Below are positions 27,322 to 36,102 of a DNA stretch of 64,000 nt, piece after piece. The notes under the pieces are model-generated. The model made no database searches. It was not told where the DNA came from and saw only the letters and a list, made by a program, of their open reading frames with translations. The position numbers and the translations under genes are program-made. The DNA lies in contig JAKFUK010000004.1 in NCBI GenBank assembly GCA_021732745.1, positions 124,001 through 188,000 of the forward strand, read 5' to 3'. The first letter of the stretch is position 1; each line of letters opens with the position of its first letter. Origin of the DNA: Nevskia sp. (GTDB taxonomy: Bacteria; Pseudomonadota; Gammaproteobacteria; Nevskiales; Nevskiaceae).

Positions 27322-29814
27322 TCACCGCGCCCCATGATCCGCCTGATCCGGTGTTGAATGCATCGCCGCAACCAGCAGTGCGATTTCAGCCGCAACATTG
27401 GTGCCGCGATCGAAAGGATCGTCGATGAACGCATCGCCGGTATCCAGCATCCAGCGATAGTTCCTGCGGACGGTAACGGCAATTGCCAGAGCTGACTCGC
27501 GTCCCGGCGGCGTGTAGAGCCCGGCGAACAGCTTCATCGGGGCTCGGCAATCGCCGGACTTGGTGACGGAGTTCGCGGGCTCGCCATCGTGGCGCTTGCA
27601 GTTGCCGTGCATCTGATCGACGAAATAGGCCTTGGCGAGATCAGGTTCCGGGTCGTCCGTGCCTTCCTTTTTCATCAATGCGCGCAGTGCCATCAGTCGC
27701 CGCTGGCGGTTCGGGTCCTGGGTGGCCAATGCGAGCCCAGGGGTTCCGGTCTTGCCTGCGAGCTGAAGCCGAGCGACTTCACGTGCGCACCCCTCGCCAT
27801 GGATAGCCCGACAAGCACTGGCGGCACTGCCGATCCGCAAGGTATCTGCCAGTGAACTGCGCAGAGAAAGAGCGGCAGCGCCTAAGCGTGCATCGAGCGG
27901 CTCGCGTAGCAACGGCGCTGCGAACGAACGACCCTCCGCGTCGATCAGTCTTGTCAGGGTGTGCGGCCAGGGATAGTCAGGGACACCTGTCGACAGCGCC
28001 TGCAAGCGCGCCATCATGTAGGCCGCCCCCAACGTCGTGATCCGAGCGTCACCGCTGCCCAGCATCTCCGAGATTGACGGCACAACCTCCGAGGTCATGC
28101 GCCGACAACTCGCGAAAGGCTCCAGCTTCCCGGCGGCGGCAAGGGCACAGCCGCGGATGACCTCGGCGCGCTCGGCGCTGACTGGCGCGACGACGGCAGG
28201 ATCGTCGAACACATTTCCGAAGCGCTGAGCACCAAGACTCGCTCCAGGGGTGCCGATGGCCAGCTCGGAGATCAGCCCGCGGCGTTGGGCCGTCCTGCAG
28301 TCGCGCTCCTCCGGCGATGGCGACTGCGCCCATCCCGGTTGGCAGCCCGCGTTGAAGCCGAGGCTACGCGCTGCGACCCATCCCTGTTTCATTCGCGTAC
28401 ATCCGGCTGCGTCTCCACGATCCAGGCAGTGCATCCACCACTGGAAGTGATCGGTCCTCGAGCGTGGAATCGCTGTTGACAGCAGGAAAGCTTTTTCACG
28501 CTCTGGAAAGCTGCGATCGGCCAACAAGGCCAATGCAGCCGGCACCTTCACCAGCGAACCGGGCGCAAACTCCTCGATCAGTGGCGCGTGCTCGACCGGA
28601 ACCTCCGGCGGCGCGCAGTCAGCATCGCCAGGTGCGCAGGCCCTCGAAGCGCCAGCCGATGCCAGCAGTGCGCCATCGCGGGTGTCCAGCACCACGATCG
28701 ACACTTGCTGCGCCCGGGCGTTGCCGAGATAGCCGTATCCATGTCTGGGTGGGTAGGCGGTGTTCGATGACGGCAGTAGCGGACAACGACCTTCTTCGCC
28801 CGTGAAGCATGCGGCCACTTGCTGTGCGAGATCGCTGAGTTCCGCGTCACCACTGACCACGGCGTTCATGCCGCTTGGTACGTGCTCGACCCCTTTCAAC
28901 GTCACGTCACGGGCGGCTCCCAGCTGGGCCGTCATCTCTGCAAATGCGCCGTGCTGGGGATTTCGCCAAGGTGCGAGGCCGCCGGAGAACAGGGTCAGCG
29001 AAGACGGCAAGGTCTTGTGCAGGGGTGCGCCATCGGCGACCCCTCCGACTTTTGCGCACCGGGCCCTTGCACTGCTCGGAATGGCATTGGTCAGTCGCAG
29101 ACCCTCCGACGCTTCAGCGAAAACGCAGCCTTCGATCCCCAACCACGCGCTGCGGGTTTGCAAGGCGCGACGGGCAGCAGCCGAGTCGAATCGAAGGGTG
29201 TCGCCATCCTCGACCCACACGCCGGCGCGGAGAGCGGCCTCGGGCGATGTGTCTTGCGCTGGCGATACCGATGTCATGATCGACAACGAATCACGTGCCC
29301 ACGCGCATGGCGGCCCGGCCAGCAGCGGCGGCGGCGAAGCAGCCGCAAGCCCGGCTTGATTATGCTTCGAGGTGAAGCGCTGTAGCTTCAAGGCCGCCAC
29401 ATGCGTCAGCCAGCGATCCGGATCAAGCCGGTAGGGCGTCGCGCCGGCACCAGTCGGCAGTGCGTTGGAAATGCGTTGTCCAAGGATTTTCGAGGACGCA
29501 CGGAGGCTATCAATGTCGATGACCTCGTCTGGGCAGTGACGCGACACTGCATCGGCGAAAGCCGAATCGTCGATTACTGGTGAATTCTCTGTCGCGGCCC
29601 GTACCAATCCGGGTGCCAAAGACTCCAGGAAACGCAGACGGCGCTCCGGAACGTGCGCTGCCGACGATAGGTCGGTATTGGTGATGAGTTTCACGGCCGT
29701 CACGATCACGGCCCCGAACAGCAAGCCAAGTAGCGCCTGCACCGATCGCGCGCGCACCGTCCGGGCCAGCAACTGATCTCCGATGACCTCGAAGCGTGAA
29801 TTGCGATCGGTCAT
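27322..29814 (-). CDS. Penicillin-binding-protein-type transpeptidase
   Basis: 830 residues from ATG 29814, which overlaps the stop of the FtsW/RodA-like gene in an ATGA; the longer upstream frame is antisense noise. One N-terminal membrane helix (VQALLGLLFGAVIVTAVKLI) anchors it. Active-site motifs: GSLVK with serine 420 and lysine 423 (SxxK), and LAGKTGTPG with KTG at 688-690. The SxN element could not be assigned with certainty. Such enzymes cross-link peptidoglycan stems in the periplasm. Pairing with an FtsW/RodA-type partner is standard for class B PBPs. Longer than FtsI/PBP2 (about 580-640), with extra sequence before and between the motifs. Confidence 0.85.
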   Translation of the reverse strand: MTDRNSRFEVIGDQLLARTVRARSVQALLGLLFGAVIVTAVKLITNTDLSSAAHVPERRLRFLESLAPGLVRAATENSPVIDDSAFADAVSRHCPDEVIDIDSLRASSKILGQRISNALPTGAGATPYRLDPDRWLTHVAALKLQRFTSKHNQAGLAAASPPPLLAGPPCAWARDSLSIMTSVSPAQDTSPEAALRAGVWVEDGDTLRFDSAAARRALQTRSAWLGIEGCVFAEASEGLRLTNAIPSSARARCAKVGGVADGAPLHKTLPSSLTLFSGGLAPWRNPQHGAFAEMTAQLGAARDVTLKGVEHVPSGMNAVVSGDAELSDLAQQVAACFTGEEGRCPLLPSSNTAYPPRHGYGYLGNARAQQVSIVVLDTRDGALLASAGASRACAPGDADCAPPEVPVEHAPLIEEFAPGSLVKVPAALALLADRSFPEREKAFLLSTAIPRSRTDHFQWWMHCLDRGDAAGCTRMKQGWVAARSLGFNAGCQPGWAQSPSPEERDCRTAQRRGLISELAIGTPGASLGAQRFGNVFDDPAVVAPVSAERAEVIRGCALAAAGKLEPFASCRRMTSEVVPSISEMLGSGDARITTLGAAYMMARLQALSTGVPDYPWPHTLTRLIDAEGRSFAAPLLREPLDARLGAAALSLRSSLADTLRIGSAASACRAIHGEGCAREVARLQLAGKTGTPGLALATQDPNRQRRLMALRALMKKEGTDDPEPDLAKAYFVDQMHGNCKRHDGEPANSVTKSGDCRAPMKLFAGLYTPPGRESALAIAVTVRRNYRWMLDTGDAFIDDPFDRGTNVAAEIALLVAAMHSTPDQADHGAR

Positions 29815-32084
29815 GCCACGGCTCCGCGCGAACGCCAAAGGGATAGGCCCAGCACCGCGGCCAGGAGCAGCATGGCGGTGCGACTGAAGCTGTAGAACGG
29901 CCAGTAGACGCCGGTCAGCATGATCAGCCGCAGGTTCCCGAGTACCGTCAGCACGAGCTGCAAGGCACTGATCAGGCAAGCAGCCAGCACCAGACTGGCG
30001 ATGACCCGTTCGGCCAGCACGTCCCGGCGAATCAGGTCAGCCTCCCGGTCCGGCACCCGGACGCGGGTCGCCAGCAGAGCCAGCAGCGCAGCCGTTGCGG
30101 CGAACAATGCATATGCGCCCACGCTGCCGAACTGCCCGACGGCCATCGCCCAGCCGTAGTCCGTGCTGAGCTCCTTCGGCAACGCAGACCTACAGGCGCG
30201 GGCCGATGCCTGGAAGTCGCTGCCATGAACCAGACTTTCGTGGCCGCACCAGGGCACATGACCTGGGCCATAGCCGAACCCACCGGCACCTGAAGTGAAC
30301 TGCTCGATCCGCCAGAGATCGCTATTCACGGAGGCAAACGGCACCAGCATCTGGTCGATGCGCGCCAGCACATGTGGAACGCGGGCGAACGCCGAAGGCG
30401 TGACGAGATACGCCGTCACCAGTGCGTGCAGCAACAGATGAAACAGGGCCAGCAGCAGCAATCCGGCAACGGCGTCGCCGTTTTCGTGCACTGGCGGCTG
30501 ATAGGCGCGCCTCTGCGAGCGCCGGAATACCGCCAGCAGCATGACCAGCATTGCCGGCGCCAGCACGGTCAGCAGTGCCGCCGCATCACCTGCACGCCGC
30601 GCGACGACAGATGCGCTCAGCAGCGTGATCAGGACGCCTCCCGCCCACAGCAGCGCACGGCGACGACCAGAGACCAGCGCCAGGTCCTTCCCGGCCATTC
30701 GTGCGATCAGTAGCGGTGCCGTCAGAAACGACAGGATCAGCACCGGCGCGAAGTCGCCGCGGACGAGGCTCAGCACCGCCAGCGCCGAGAACCAGACAAT
30801 GAGTCGGCGATCGTGCGCATCCAGCCATGCGGACTCCGGTCGCGAGAGTGTCGAAAGGTGCAGCGCCACAAAAAGCACGGCGACCAGCTTCACCCATTCC
30901 GCCCACAAGTGCGCTTCCCGTTCCGCATCGAGCCCATCGATGGCGAGCAAAGCCGATGCGGCCAACAGCGGCAGCACAGCGCCCCAGTATCTGACGGCAC
31001 TGCGCAGCGGCCACTGCAACACCGCAGCGATCACGAACCGCAGGATCGGCATCAGTGTGGCCAGCGCAAGGTACAGGACCAAGGTCTGGTACTGCTCGAC
31101 CGGCAGGGTCAGCGCTTTGTCGCGAAAGCCGGTCGCCAGATCCAGCAAGGCCAGCAGCGACGCTCCAAGCAGCAGCGCGATTAGCGGCATCACGAGCACG
31201 TCCCGCACGTAAGGCGAACTCGCGGTGAGGCCGTTCACGAATCCCCATCGCCGCGCCCGCGCCAATATCCCGAGCACAGCGCCGCCTATCGCCCCAAGTG
31301 CACCCGCGATGGCAACAAGGGCCGGTGCCGGCGACGTCACCGGCAACCGGTGGGCGACACCGGCAGCCGAGTCCGCGAGCAATGCGCAGGACCAGAGAGC
31401 GCCCCACAGCAAGCCCGCCAGCGCCATCGGCCATGGCGCCGGTCTCGCGAAATGTGCGATCACGGTGCCGGCCAGCAGTGCCGTCACGGTCAGGATCGCG
31501 AACCGCCAGAACAGTGACGGCAGTTCGAAAACCGGATCGGGCAGCAGGAACGCCTCCATCTGCGCGGCCGTCTCGGCGTCTCGGGCGTATGAATCCAGCT
31601 GTTCCTGCCGCTTGGAAATCCCTGCTGACGTCGTGCCACTCGCGGCATCGAAGCCGGCCAATGCGTCGTCGACGTGCCGTGCAAGCCGCGCGGCGGCATC
31701 TGAATCGAGCCAATTTGGCACCGCTGAAAGTCCCAGCGACGCGCCGTCATCCGAATAGCGGGCCATCAGCCACGGCAAAAATGCGGTCGGTGCCGTCAGT
31801 TCCGTGTTTGCCCGAGTGATCGTCACCGCCAGCAGACGCTGTTGCCATTGCATCCGCACCGCCGCCACGCAGGTTGGCGTGTCCGGGGCCGTTCGGCACG
31901 ACGCCGGCGTTCCGCCGCCCAGCACGATCTGCCGCAGGAAGCGGTCATCGCCGCGCCCGTCCGCGGCTTGCCACTGTGCGGCAACCGAACGGAAACCCGG
32001 TGCGAGTGCAAGCAGCGTCAGCGCCACGAGCAACGGCGGGAGCGCAGACAGCATTACGCGGCGGAGATCGACGGTCATCGGCAA
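29811..32084 (-). CDS. FtsW/RodA/SpoVE-family membrane protein with large N-terminal extension
   Basis: 757 residues from ATG 32084 (ATG 32078 also possible). Many membrane helices. The C-terminal third carries the SEDS-like elements FGYGPGHVPW and LPKELSTDYGWAMAVGQFG, equivalent to the conserved periplasmic loop of FtsW/RodA glycosyltransferases. The first helix is followed by an exported domain of about 150 residues, which ordinary RodA lacks. Overlaps the PBP gene by four bases, giving a canonical polymerase/transpeptidase pair. A CATCCCGATA word lies 34 bases upstream. Confidence 0.8.
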   Translation of the reverse strand: MPMTVDLRRVMLSALPPLLVALTLLALAPGFRSVAAQWQAADGRGDDRFLRQIVLGGGTPASCRTAPDTPTCVAAVRMQWQQRLLAVTITRANTELTAPTAFLPWLMARYSDDGASLGLSAVPNWLDSDAAARLARHVDDALAGFDAASGTTSAGISKRQEQLDSYARDAETAAQMEAFLLPDPVFELPSLFWRFAILTVTALLAGTVIAHFARPAPWPMALAGLLWGALWSCALLADSAAGVAHRLPVTSPAPALVAIAGALGAIGGAVLGILARARRWGFVNGLTASSPYVRDVLVMPLIALLLGASLLALLDLATGFRDKALTLPVEQYQTLVLYLALATLMPILRFVIAAVLQWPLRSAVRYWGAVLPLLAASALLAIDGLDAEREAHLWAEWVKLVAVLFVALHLSTLSRPESAWLDAHDRRLIVWFSALAVLSLVRGDFAPVLILSFLTAPLLIARMAGKDLALVSGRRRALLWAGGVLITLLSASVVARRAGDAAALLTVLAPAMLVMLLAVFRRSQRRAYQPPVHENGDAVAGLLLLALFHLLLHALVTAYLVTPSAFARVPHVLARIDQMLVPFASVNSDLWRIEQFTSGAGGFGYGPGHVPWCGHESLVHGSDFQASARACRSALPKELSTDYGWAMAVGQFGSVGAYALFAATAALLALLATRVRVPDREADLIRRDVLAERVIASLVLAACLISALQLVLTVLGNLRLIMLTGVYWPFYSFSRTAMLLLAAVLGLSLWRSRGAVA

Positions 32085-32118
32085 GGTCTGAGCAGGCGGG
32101 ATTCCTGATTCGCAGATC

Positions 32119-32128
32119 TATCGGGATG
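32119..32128 (-). promoter_or_regulatory. Regulatory word CATCCCGATA before the FtsW/RodA-PBP operon
   Basis: Exact copy, 34 bases before ATG 32084. With the copy at 32195 it makes a divergent pair in one intergenic region. Confidence 0.6.
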
Positions 32129-32194
32129 AAATTCGCCGTCACGGCTGCACCTGGACGCACAGATCGTTCGCATAAGGCGACAAGCGAGCAAAAC

Positions 32195-32204
32195 CATCCC
32201 GATA
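32195..32204 (+). promoter_or_regulatory. Regulatory word CATCCCGATA before caspase-FGE gene 1
   Basis: Exact copy in the context AAAACCATCCCGATAATGTC, 31 bases before ATG 32236. The 36074 copy shares the flanks AAAC and ATGTC. Confidence 0.65.
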
Positions 32205-32235
32205 ATGTCCCGGGACCCTCAATGCCGCCAATGCC

Positions 32236-34119
32236 ATGCGCCACGCCCCAAAACGCTGCCTTCGGCTGCTATGTCTGCCACTGCTGCTGATGCTGTCGTT
32301 TGGCGTCTCCGCAGCCGGCGGGCAGCACGCGCTGGTGATCGGCAACAACGACTACAGCTATGTCAGGCCGCTGCAGAAAGCAGTCGGCGATGCCGAAGGC
32401 TATGCCGCCACGCTTAAAACGCTCGGCTTCGAGGTTCGGCTGGAAACCAATCTGACGCTGGACGGAATGAACCGGACGCTGTCGGCATTCCAGGATCGTC
32501 TCAAGCCCGGCGATACCGCGTTCTTCGTGTTCGCTGGCCACGGCTGGAGCGATGGTCGGGTCAACTACCTGCTCGGCACCGATGCGCCGCTCGAAGGCTC
32601 GGACAGCTATCTGCGCAAGGTTTCGATCGTCGTGCAGAACGGTGAAAGCGGTGTGCTGGACGACATCCTTCGGAAAGGGGTCCGGCTGCAAGTGGCGGTG
32701 ATCGACGCCTGCCGCAACAACCCGTTCAAGCCCAACAGCAACGGCCGCTCGGTCGGGCTCGATCGTGGCCTGGCCGTGATCCGGCCACCCGAAGGCACCT
32801 TCCTGATCCAGTCTGCCGGCTTCGGCCAGCAGGCACTGGATCGCATTTCCGATGCCGATACCAATCGCTACAGCGTCTTCACGCGCGTGTTCCTGCCGCT
32901 GCTGGCCTCCGGGCGGCCGCTGGAATCGGCGATCAACAAGGCGCAGGTCGAAGTGGCTGCCCTTGCGCGCAAGGTCGACCGGGTTCAGACCCCTGCCTAT
33001 TCAGATGAAGTGCTCGGCAGCGCCTGCCTGACCACGGGCTGCGAAGACGACTCCCCCGGCCAGTCCGATACCGCTGCCGAGAAAGCGGCCTATCAAGCGG
33101 CGCGCGCCACCAACACGGTTGCGAGCTGGACGCAGTTTCTGAGTCTCTATCCGCAAGGCGGCTATGCAGAGGCGGCAGGCGTGCAGCTCGCGGCATTGTC
33201 GCGGCCCAGCCCTGCACCCGTTCCGCAACCCTCCCCTGATCCAGATCGCTTGCGTCCGGCCGGCAAAGTGATCAGCCAGTTGAGCGCAGGAGACCGTTTC
33301 AGGGATTGCCCGGACTGTCCTGAAATGGTGGTGATACCCAAGGGCACGAGCACGATCGGCAGTCCTGCTGCAGAAGCGGGCCGTTCCGATGACGAGGGTC
33401 CGCAACATCCGGTGACCATCAACTACCCCCTTGCCGTCGGCAAGTACGAGGTGACACGAGGCGAATTCCGGGCGTTCGTGGAAGACACCGGCCGAAGCGT
33501 CGGCGAGTGCCAGTACTGGGATGGCAAGGCCTTCCAGATCGACAAGGGGTACTACTGGCATAACCGCCCCGAGCAGAAGACCGACCGGTTCCCGGTGTTC
33601 TGCGTCAACTGGGATACCGCACAGGCTTATGCGCGATGGCTCAGCCAGCGAACCGGGAAGAAGTACCGGCTGCTGAGCGAGGCGGAGTGGGAGTACGCAG
33701 CGCGCGGCGGCAGCCGAACGGCACGCCCCTGGGGCAATGGCGATGACGAACAATGCCGGTTCGCCAACGGCGCGGATGCCAGCGGCAAGCGCAAGCGCGA
33801 TACCTGGACCGAATGGAATGCCTGCGATGACGGCTACGCCGAGTCTTCGCCGGTGGGAAGCTTTCTGCCGAACGGTTACGGCTTGTTTGACGTGATCGGG
33901 AATGGCTGGGAGTGGACCGAGGACTGCTGGCATGACAGCTACGCCAGCGCACCAGCGAATGGCTCGGCATGGACGAGTGGGGGAGACTGTACCCGGCGGG
34001 TGGTTCGCGGCGGCTCCTGGGTCGTCAGCCCGCGGGACCTGCGGTCGGCGTCCCGCTACAGGGACACCGCCTCGGGTGCGAACGACTGCCGGGGCTTCTG
34101 TCTCGCCAGGACCGATTGA
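32236..34119 (+). CDS. Exported caspase-like protein with DGR-diversified FGE/C-type-lectin domain (target 1)
   Basis: 627 residues. A Sec signal peptide (cleavage near VSA-AGG, residue 26) precedes a peptidase C14 caspase-like domain with HALVIGNNDY at 31-40, catalytic His102 in FAGHG and Cys159 in DACRNN. A short helical repeat (YQAARATNTVASWTQFLSLY) and a proline-rich linker lead to an FGE-sulfatase/C-type-lectin-like domain from about residue 355 (CPDCPEMVVIPKG, YRLLSEAEWEYAARGG, NGWEWTEDCWHDSY, RRVVRGGSW). The two active-site cysteines of true formylglycine-generating enzymes are not visible, so this is probably a binding fold. The last ~40 residues are the variable repeat: residues encoded by AAC/AAT in the template are V, V, S, D, S, Y, D, G, N, D, C here. 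Followed by the 3' hairpin module and the DGR genes. Confidence 0.93.
   Translation: MRHAPKRCLRLLCLPLLLMLSFGVSAAGGQHALVIGNNDYSYVRPLQKAVGDAEGYAATLKTLGFEVRLETNLTLDGMNRTLSAFQDRLKPGDTAFFVFAGHGWSDGRVNYLLGTDAPLEGSDSYLRKVSIVVQNGESGVLDDILRKGVRLQVAVIDACRNNPFKPNSNGRSVGLDRGLAVIRPPEGTFLIQSAGFGQQALDRISDADTNRYSVFTRVFLPLLASGRPLESAINKAQVEVAALARKVDRVQTPAYSDEVLGSACLTTGCEDDSPGQSDTAAEKAAYQAARATNTVASWTQFLSLYPQGGYAEAAGVQLAALSRPSPAPVPQPSPDPDRLRPAGKVISQLSAGDRFRDCPDCPEMVVIPKGTSTIGSPAAEAGRSDDEGPQHPVTINYPLAVGKYEVTRGEFRAFVEDTGRSVGECQYWDGKAFQIDKGYYWHNRPEQKTDRFPVFCVNWDTAQAYARWLSQRTGKKYRLLSEAEWEYAARGGSRTARPWGNGDDEQCRFANGADASGKRKRDTWTEWNACDDGYAESSPVGSFLPNGYGLFDVIGNGWEWTEDCWHDSYASAPANGSAWTSGGDCTRRVVRGGSWVVSPRDLRSASRYRDTASGANDCRGFCLARTD
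33992..34109 (+). repeat. DGR variable repeat 1 (VR1)
   Basis: 118 bases aligning without gaps to the template repeat at 35690-35807. By hand count there are 16 differences, all at template adenines, and none at C, G or T. This is the signature of adenine-directed mutagenic retrohoming. The constant 5' part is CCCGGCGGGTGGTTCGCGG and the constant 3' part GGCTTCTGTCTCGCCAG, the latter in the position of the homing-initiation sequence. Confidence 0.95.
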
Positions 34120-34260
34120 CCCTTCTACGCTTCTACCCTCTTGTCGCTTTTACCCTGCTGTAGCGCGCCTCTTGCGCGTGCCGTTGATGTGGATGTTGCG
34201 GTTGCGGTGCGTTGGGGGTGCAGGGGGCGTAGCCCCCTGCTCGCGATGCATTTTTGTCAG
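34110..34260 (+). terminator. 3' hairpin module and terminator after VR1 (copy 1)
   Basis: Starts at the gene's end (GACCGATTGACCCTTCTAC), passes a GCGCG-rich small hairpin near 34163-34178 and ends in a perfect 9-base-pair stem, GCAGGGGGC (34220-34228) with GCCCCCTGC (34232-34240), loop GTA, then a T-run at 34251. Copies follow VR2 (37722), the 42907 gene and the 60544 gene. It should terminate transcription; in known DGRs a hairpin just after the variable repeat also aids retrohoming. Confidence 0.8.
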
Positions 34261-34270
34261 GGGCCGGCCC

Positions 34271-34624
34271 ATGGAACCGAAGACACCGCAGGCGATCGAT
34301 GCCTGTCATGAACTGATCACCTGGCTCGTCGTCAAGCTCGATCAGTTTCCGCGCGCCCGGCGCTACACGCTGGGACAGCGGATCGAAGCCACCGCGTTGC
34401 AGGTGCTGGAGGCACTGCTGCTGGCCACCTACGCACCTCGGGGCGAAAAGATGGCGCATCTGAAGACCGCCAACATCCAGTTGCAGATTGTTCGCCACCT
34501 GTGGCGCATCGCACTGGAGACCCAATCGGTGGCGCCCAAGCCGCACCGTTTTGCAGCCGAGCAGATGGTGGCGCTGGGCCAGCAGATCGGTCTGTGGACG
34601 CGGAGCCAGGATTCGATTCCGTGA
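34271..34624 (+). CDS. avd: DGR accessory variability determinant (Avd)
   Basis: 117 residues from ATG 34271. All-helical, basic four-helix-bundle type: ACHELITWLVVKLDQFPRAR and YTLGQRIEATALQVLEALLL match the Avd pattern (LxxLxxxxxKFPRxxRFTLGxRI...). Avd pentamers bind the DGR reverse transcriptase and are needed for mutagenic cDNA synthesis from the template. It overlaps the RT start by four bases (GTGA), so the two are translationally coupled. Confidence 0.92.
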   Translation: MEPKTPQAIDACHELITWLVVKLDQFPRARRYTLGQRIEATALQVLEALLLATYAPRGEKMAHLKTANIQLQIVRHLWRIALETQSVAPKPHRFAAEQMVALGQQIGLWTRSQDSIP

Positions 34625-35688
34625 AGCGGATCGGCGCGCTATGGCCGCAGATCGTCGATCCCGCAAATCTGGAACAGGCGTTTCGCGCCGCGCGCAGTGG
34701 CAAGCGCCAGCGGGATGACGTGGCGCGCTTTTCGCTCGATCAGGAATCCGAGCTGCTGCGCTTGCGAGAGGAGCTGGCGCAAGGTCGCTGGCAGCCGGGT
34801 CGCTATCGCCAGTTCACCGTTTACGACCGCAAGCCGCGTCTGATCTCGGCAGCACCGTTCCGGGATCGCGTCGTCCACCACGCGCTGATGCGGGTGGTGG
34901 GGCCGCACCTGGATCGCCGCATGTACTTTCACAGCTACGCCTGCCGCGCCGGCAAGGGCGTGCACGCGGCGGTCGATCAGTACCAGCGCTGGGCGCGGCA
35001 CTACGCCTACGTGCTCAAGATGGATATCCGGCGGTATTTTCCGAGCATCGACCGCGAACTGCTGAAGGCCGAACTGGCGCGCTACCTGAAAGACCCCGCC
35101 GTGCTGGCGCTTTTCGCGCAGATCATCGAGCACGCCCCGGCATCGGAACCGGCCGCGCACTATTTCGACGGCGATGACCTGCTGACGCCGCTAGAGCGCG
35201 CATGCGGTCTGCCGATCGGCAATCTGACCAGCCAGATTCTGGCCAACCTCTATCTGAATCGTGTCGATCACTGGATCTCCGAGCATTACCATGGTGGCTA
35301 CCTTCGGTACGTCGACGACTTGCTCCTCGTCGGTGATGACAAGGCATCGCTGTGGGCCATGCGGGATCGCATCGCGGACCGGCTTGCCGAACTGCGGCTG
35401 GTGCTGCGCGACGACAAATCACAGGTCACGCGTACCGACCGCAAGGTGGATGTGCTCGGCTATCAGATTGCGCAGTCCCAACGCTGGCTGCGTGCGGAGA
35501 ACCCGCGCCGGGCGCGGCGGCGTCTTGCAACCGTGGCGCGTGGGCACGACTGCGGGCGCGTGTCTGGCGACCACGTTCAGCGCTGCGTGAGTGCGTGGGT
35601 GGGCCATGCGATGCACGGGGACTCTGAAGGCTTGCGTAATCGGCTGCTGGCCCGGTTAGGCTTGGGTTGGGCTGGCCCCCGAGCGTGA
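34621..35688 (+). CDS. Diversity-generating retroelement reverse transcriptase
   Basis: 355 residues from GTG 34621 in the GTGA overlap with avd. RT motifs: LKMDIRRYFPSID near 137-149 (catalytic Asp), GLPIGNLTSQ at 196-205 (the DGR/group-II-like motif 4 in place of the QGxxxS of other RTs), YVDD at 230-233 with LLLVGDD following, and LVLRDDKSQVTRTDRKVDVLG (motifs 6-7). Short, single-domain RT as usual for DGRs, with no endonuclease or maturase domain. The stop codon is one base before the template repeat. It copies the template RNA with errors at adenines and supplies cDNA that replaces the variable repeats. Confidence 0.96.
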   Translation: MKRIGALWPQIVDPANLEQAFRAARSGKRQRDDVARFSLDQESELLRLREELAQGRWQPGRYRQFTVYDRKPRLISAAPFRDRVVHHALMRVVGPHLDRRMYFHSYACRAGKGVHAAVDQYQRWARHYAYVLKMDIRRYFPSIDRELLKAELARYLKDPAVLALFAQIIEHAPASEPAAHYFDGDDLLTPLERACGLPIGNLTSQILANLYLNRVDHWISEHYHGGYLRYVDDLLLVGDDKASLWAMRDRIADRLAELRLVLRDDKSQVTRTDRKVDVLGYQIAQSQRWLRAENPRRARRRLATVARGHDCGRVSGDHVQRCVSAWVGHAMHGDSEGLRNRLLARLGLGWAGPRA

Positions 35689-35689
35689 G

Positions 35690-35807
35690 CCCGGCGGGTG
35701 GTTCGCGGCGGCTCCTGGAACAACAACCCGCGGAACCTGCGGTCGGCGAACCGCAACAGGAACACCGCCTCGAATGCGAACAACAACCAGGGCTTCTGTC
35801 TCGCCAG
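35690..35807 (+). repeat. DGR template repeat (TR)
   Basis: 118 bases starting right after the RT stop. No adenine occurs in the first 29 bases; 25 lie in the next ~71, mostly in AAC/AAT codons (11 of them when read in the target frame), giving W-NNN-PR-N-LRSA-N-R-N-R-N-TAS-N-A-NNN-Q. One more adenine sits near the 3' end. AAC-rich templates are typical because adenine mutagenesis of AAC reaches many amino acids without producing stop codons. It is not itself part of a gene. Confidence 0.95.
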
Positions 35808-36073
35808 TCCGCCCGCGTCAACCGGCATCGCCGGAGCCGGAATGACGTTGCTCACGGGCAACGCCAGTGTGCCGATGCGGGTGTCCATGGGGGCCGGGTC
35901 CGGGTTCGGCAGGGAGGGCGGGCCGAACAGCAGCGCAGGGAGGCAGTGGTGCACGGCTGGTAGGGGAACCGAACGTCGTGCGCTTTTTCGCGGTATCGGC
36001 GGTTTGGGGCTGGCCACCCCGGACCATCCCGGACGCTGTTTTACGTTCAGGCCTCGCGGCCGTTGAGCGAAAC
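35808..36073. other. Non-coding gap between template repeat and target gene 2
   Basis: No gene, terminator or repeat could be supported. The start of this stretch presumably contains the 3' end of the template RNA. Confidence 0.4.
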
Positions 36074-36083
36074 CATCCCGATA
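36074..36083 (+). promoter_or_regulatory. Regulatory word CATCCCGATA before caspase-FGE gene 2
   Basis: Exact copy, 19 bases before ATG 36103, in the context GAAACCATCCCGATAATGTC, nearly identical to the element before target gene 1. Confidence 0.65.
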
Positions 36084-36102
36084 ATGTCGTGGGAACCCAA
36101 GA

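Noticed and set aside
30586..31713. 375-codon minus-strand frame within the FtsW/RodA-like gene
   Set aside because: Same strand but a different frame; arginine- and glycine-rich, while the chosen frame has membrane helices and SEDS motifs.
33001..33933. 310-codon minus-strand frame opposite caspase-FGE gene 1
   Set aside because: Antisense to conserved FGE motifs; recurrent antisense frames occur opposite the paralogues for the same reason.
34501..34620. Longer RT frame starting at 34501
   Set aside because: It runs out of frame through avd; the GTG at 34621 overlapping the avd stop gives a normal-length DGR RT.
32195..36083. CATCCCGATA as a plain sigma-28 promoter
   Set aside because: The CCGATA part resembles a sigma-28 -10 element, but no TAAA -35 stands at the right distance in the copies inspected; kept only as an unassigned control word.
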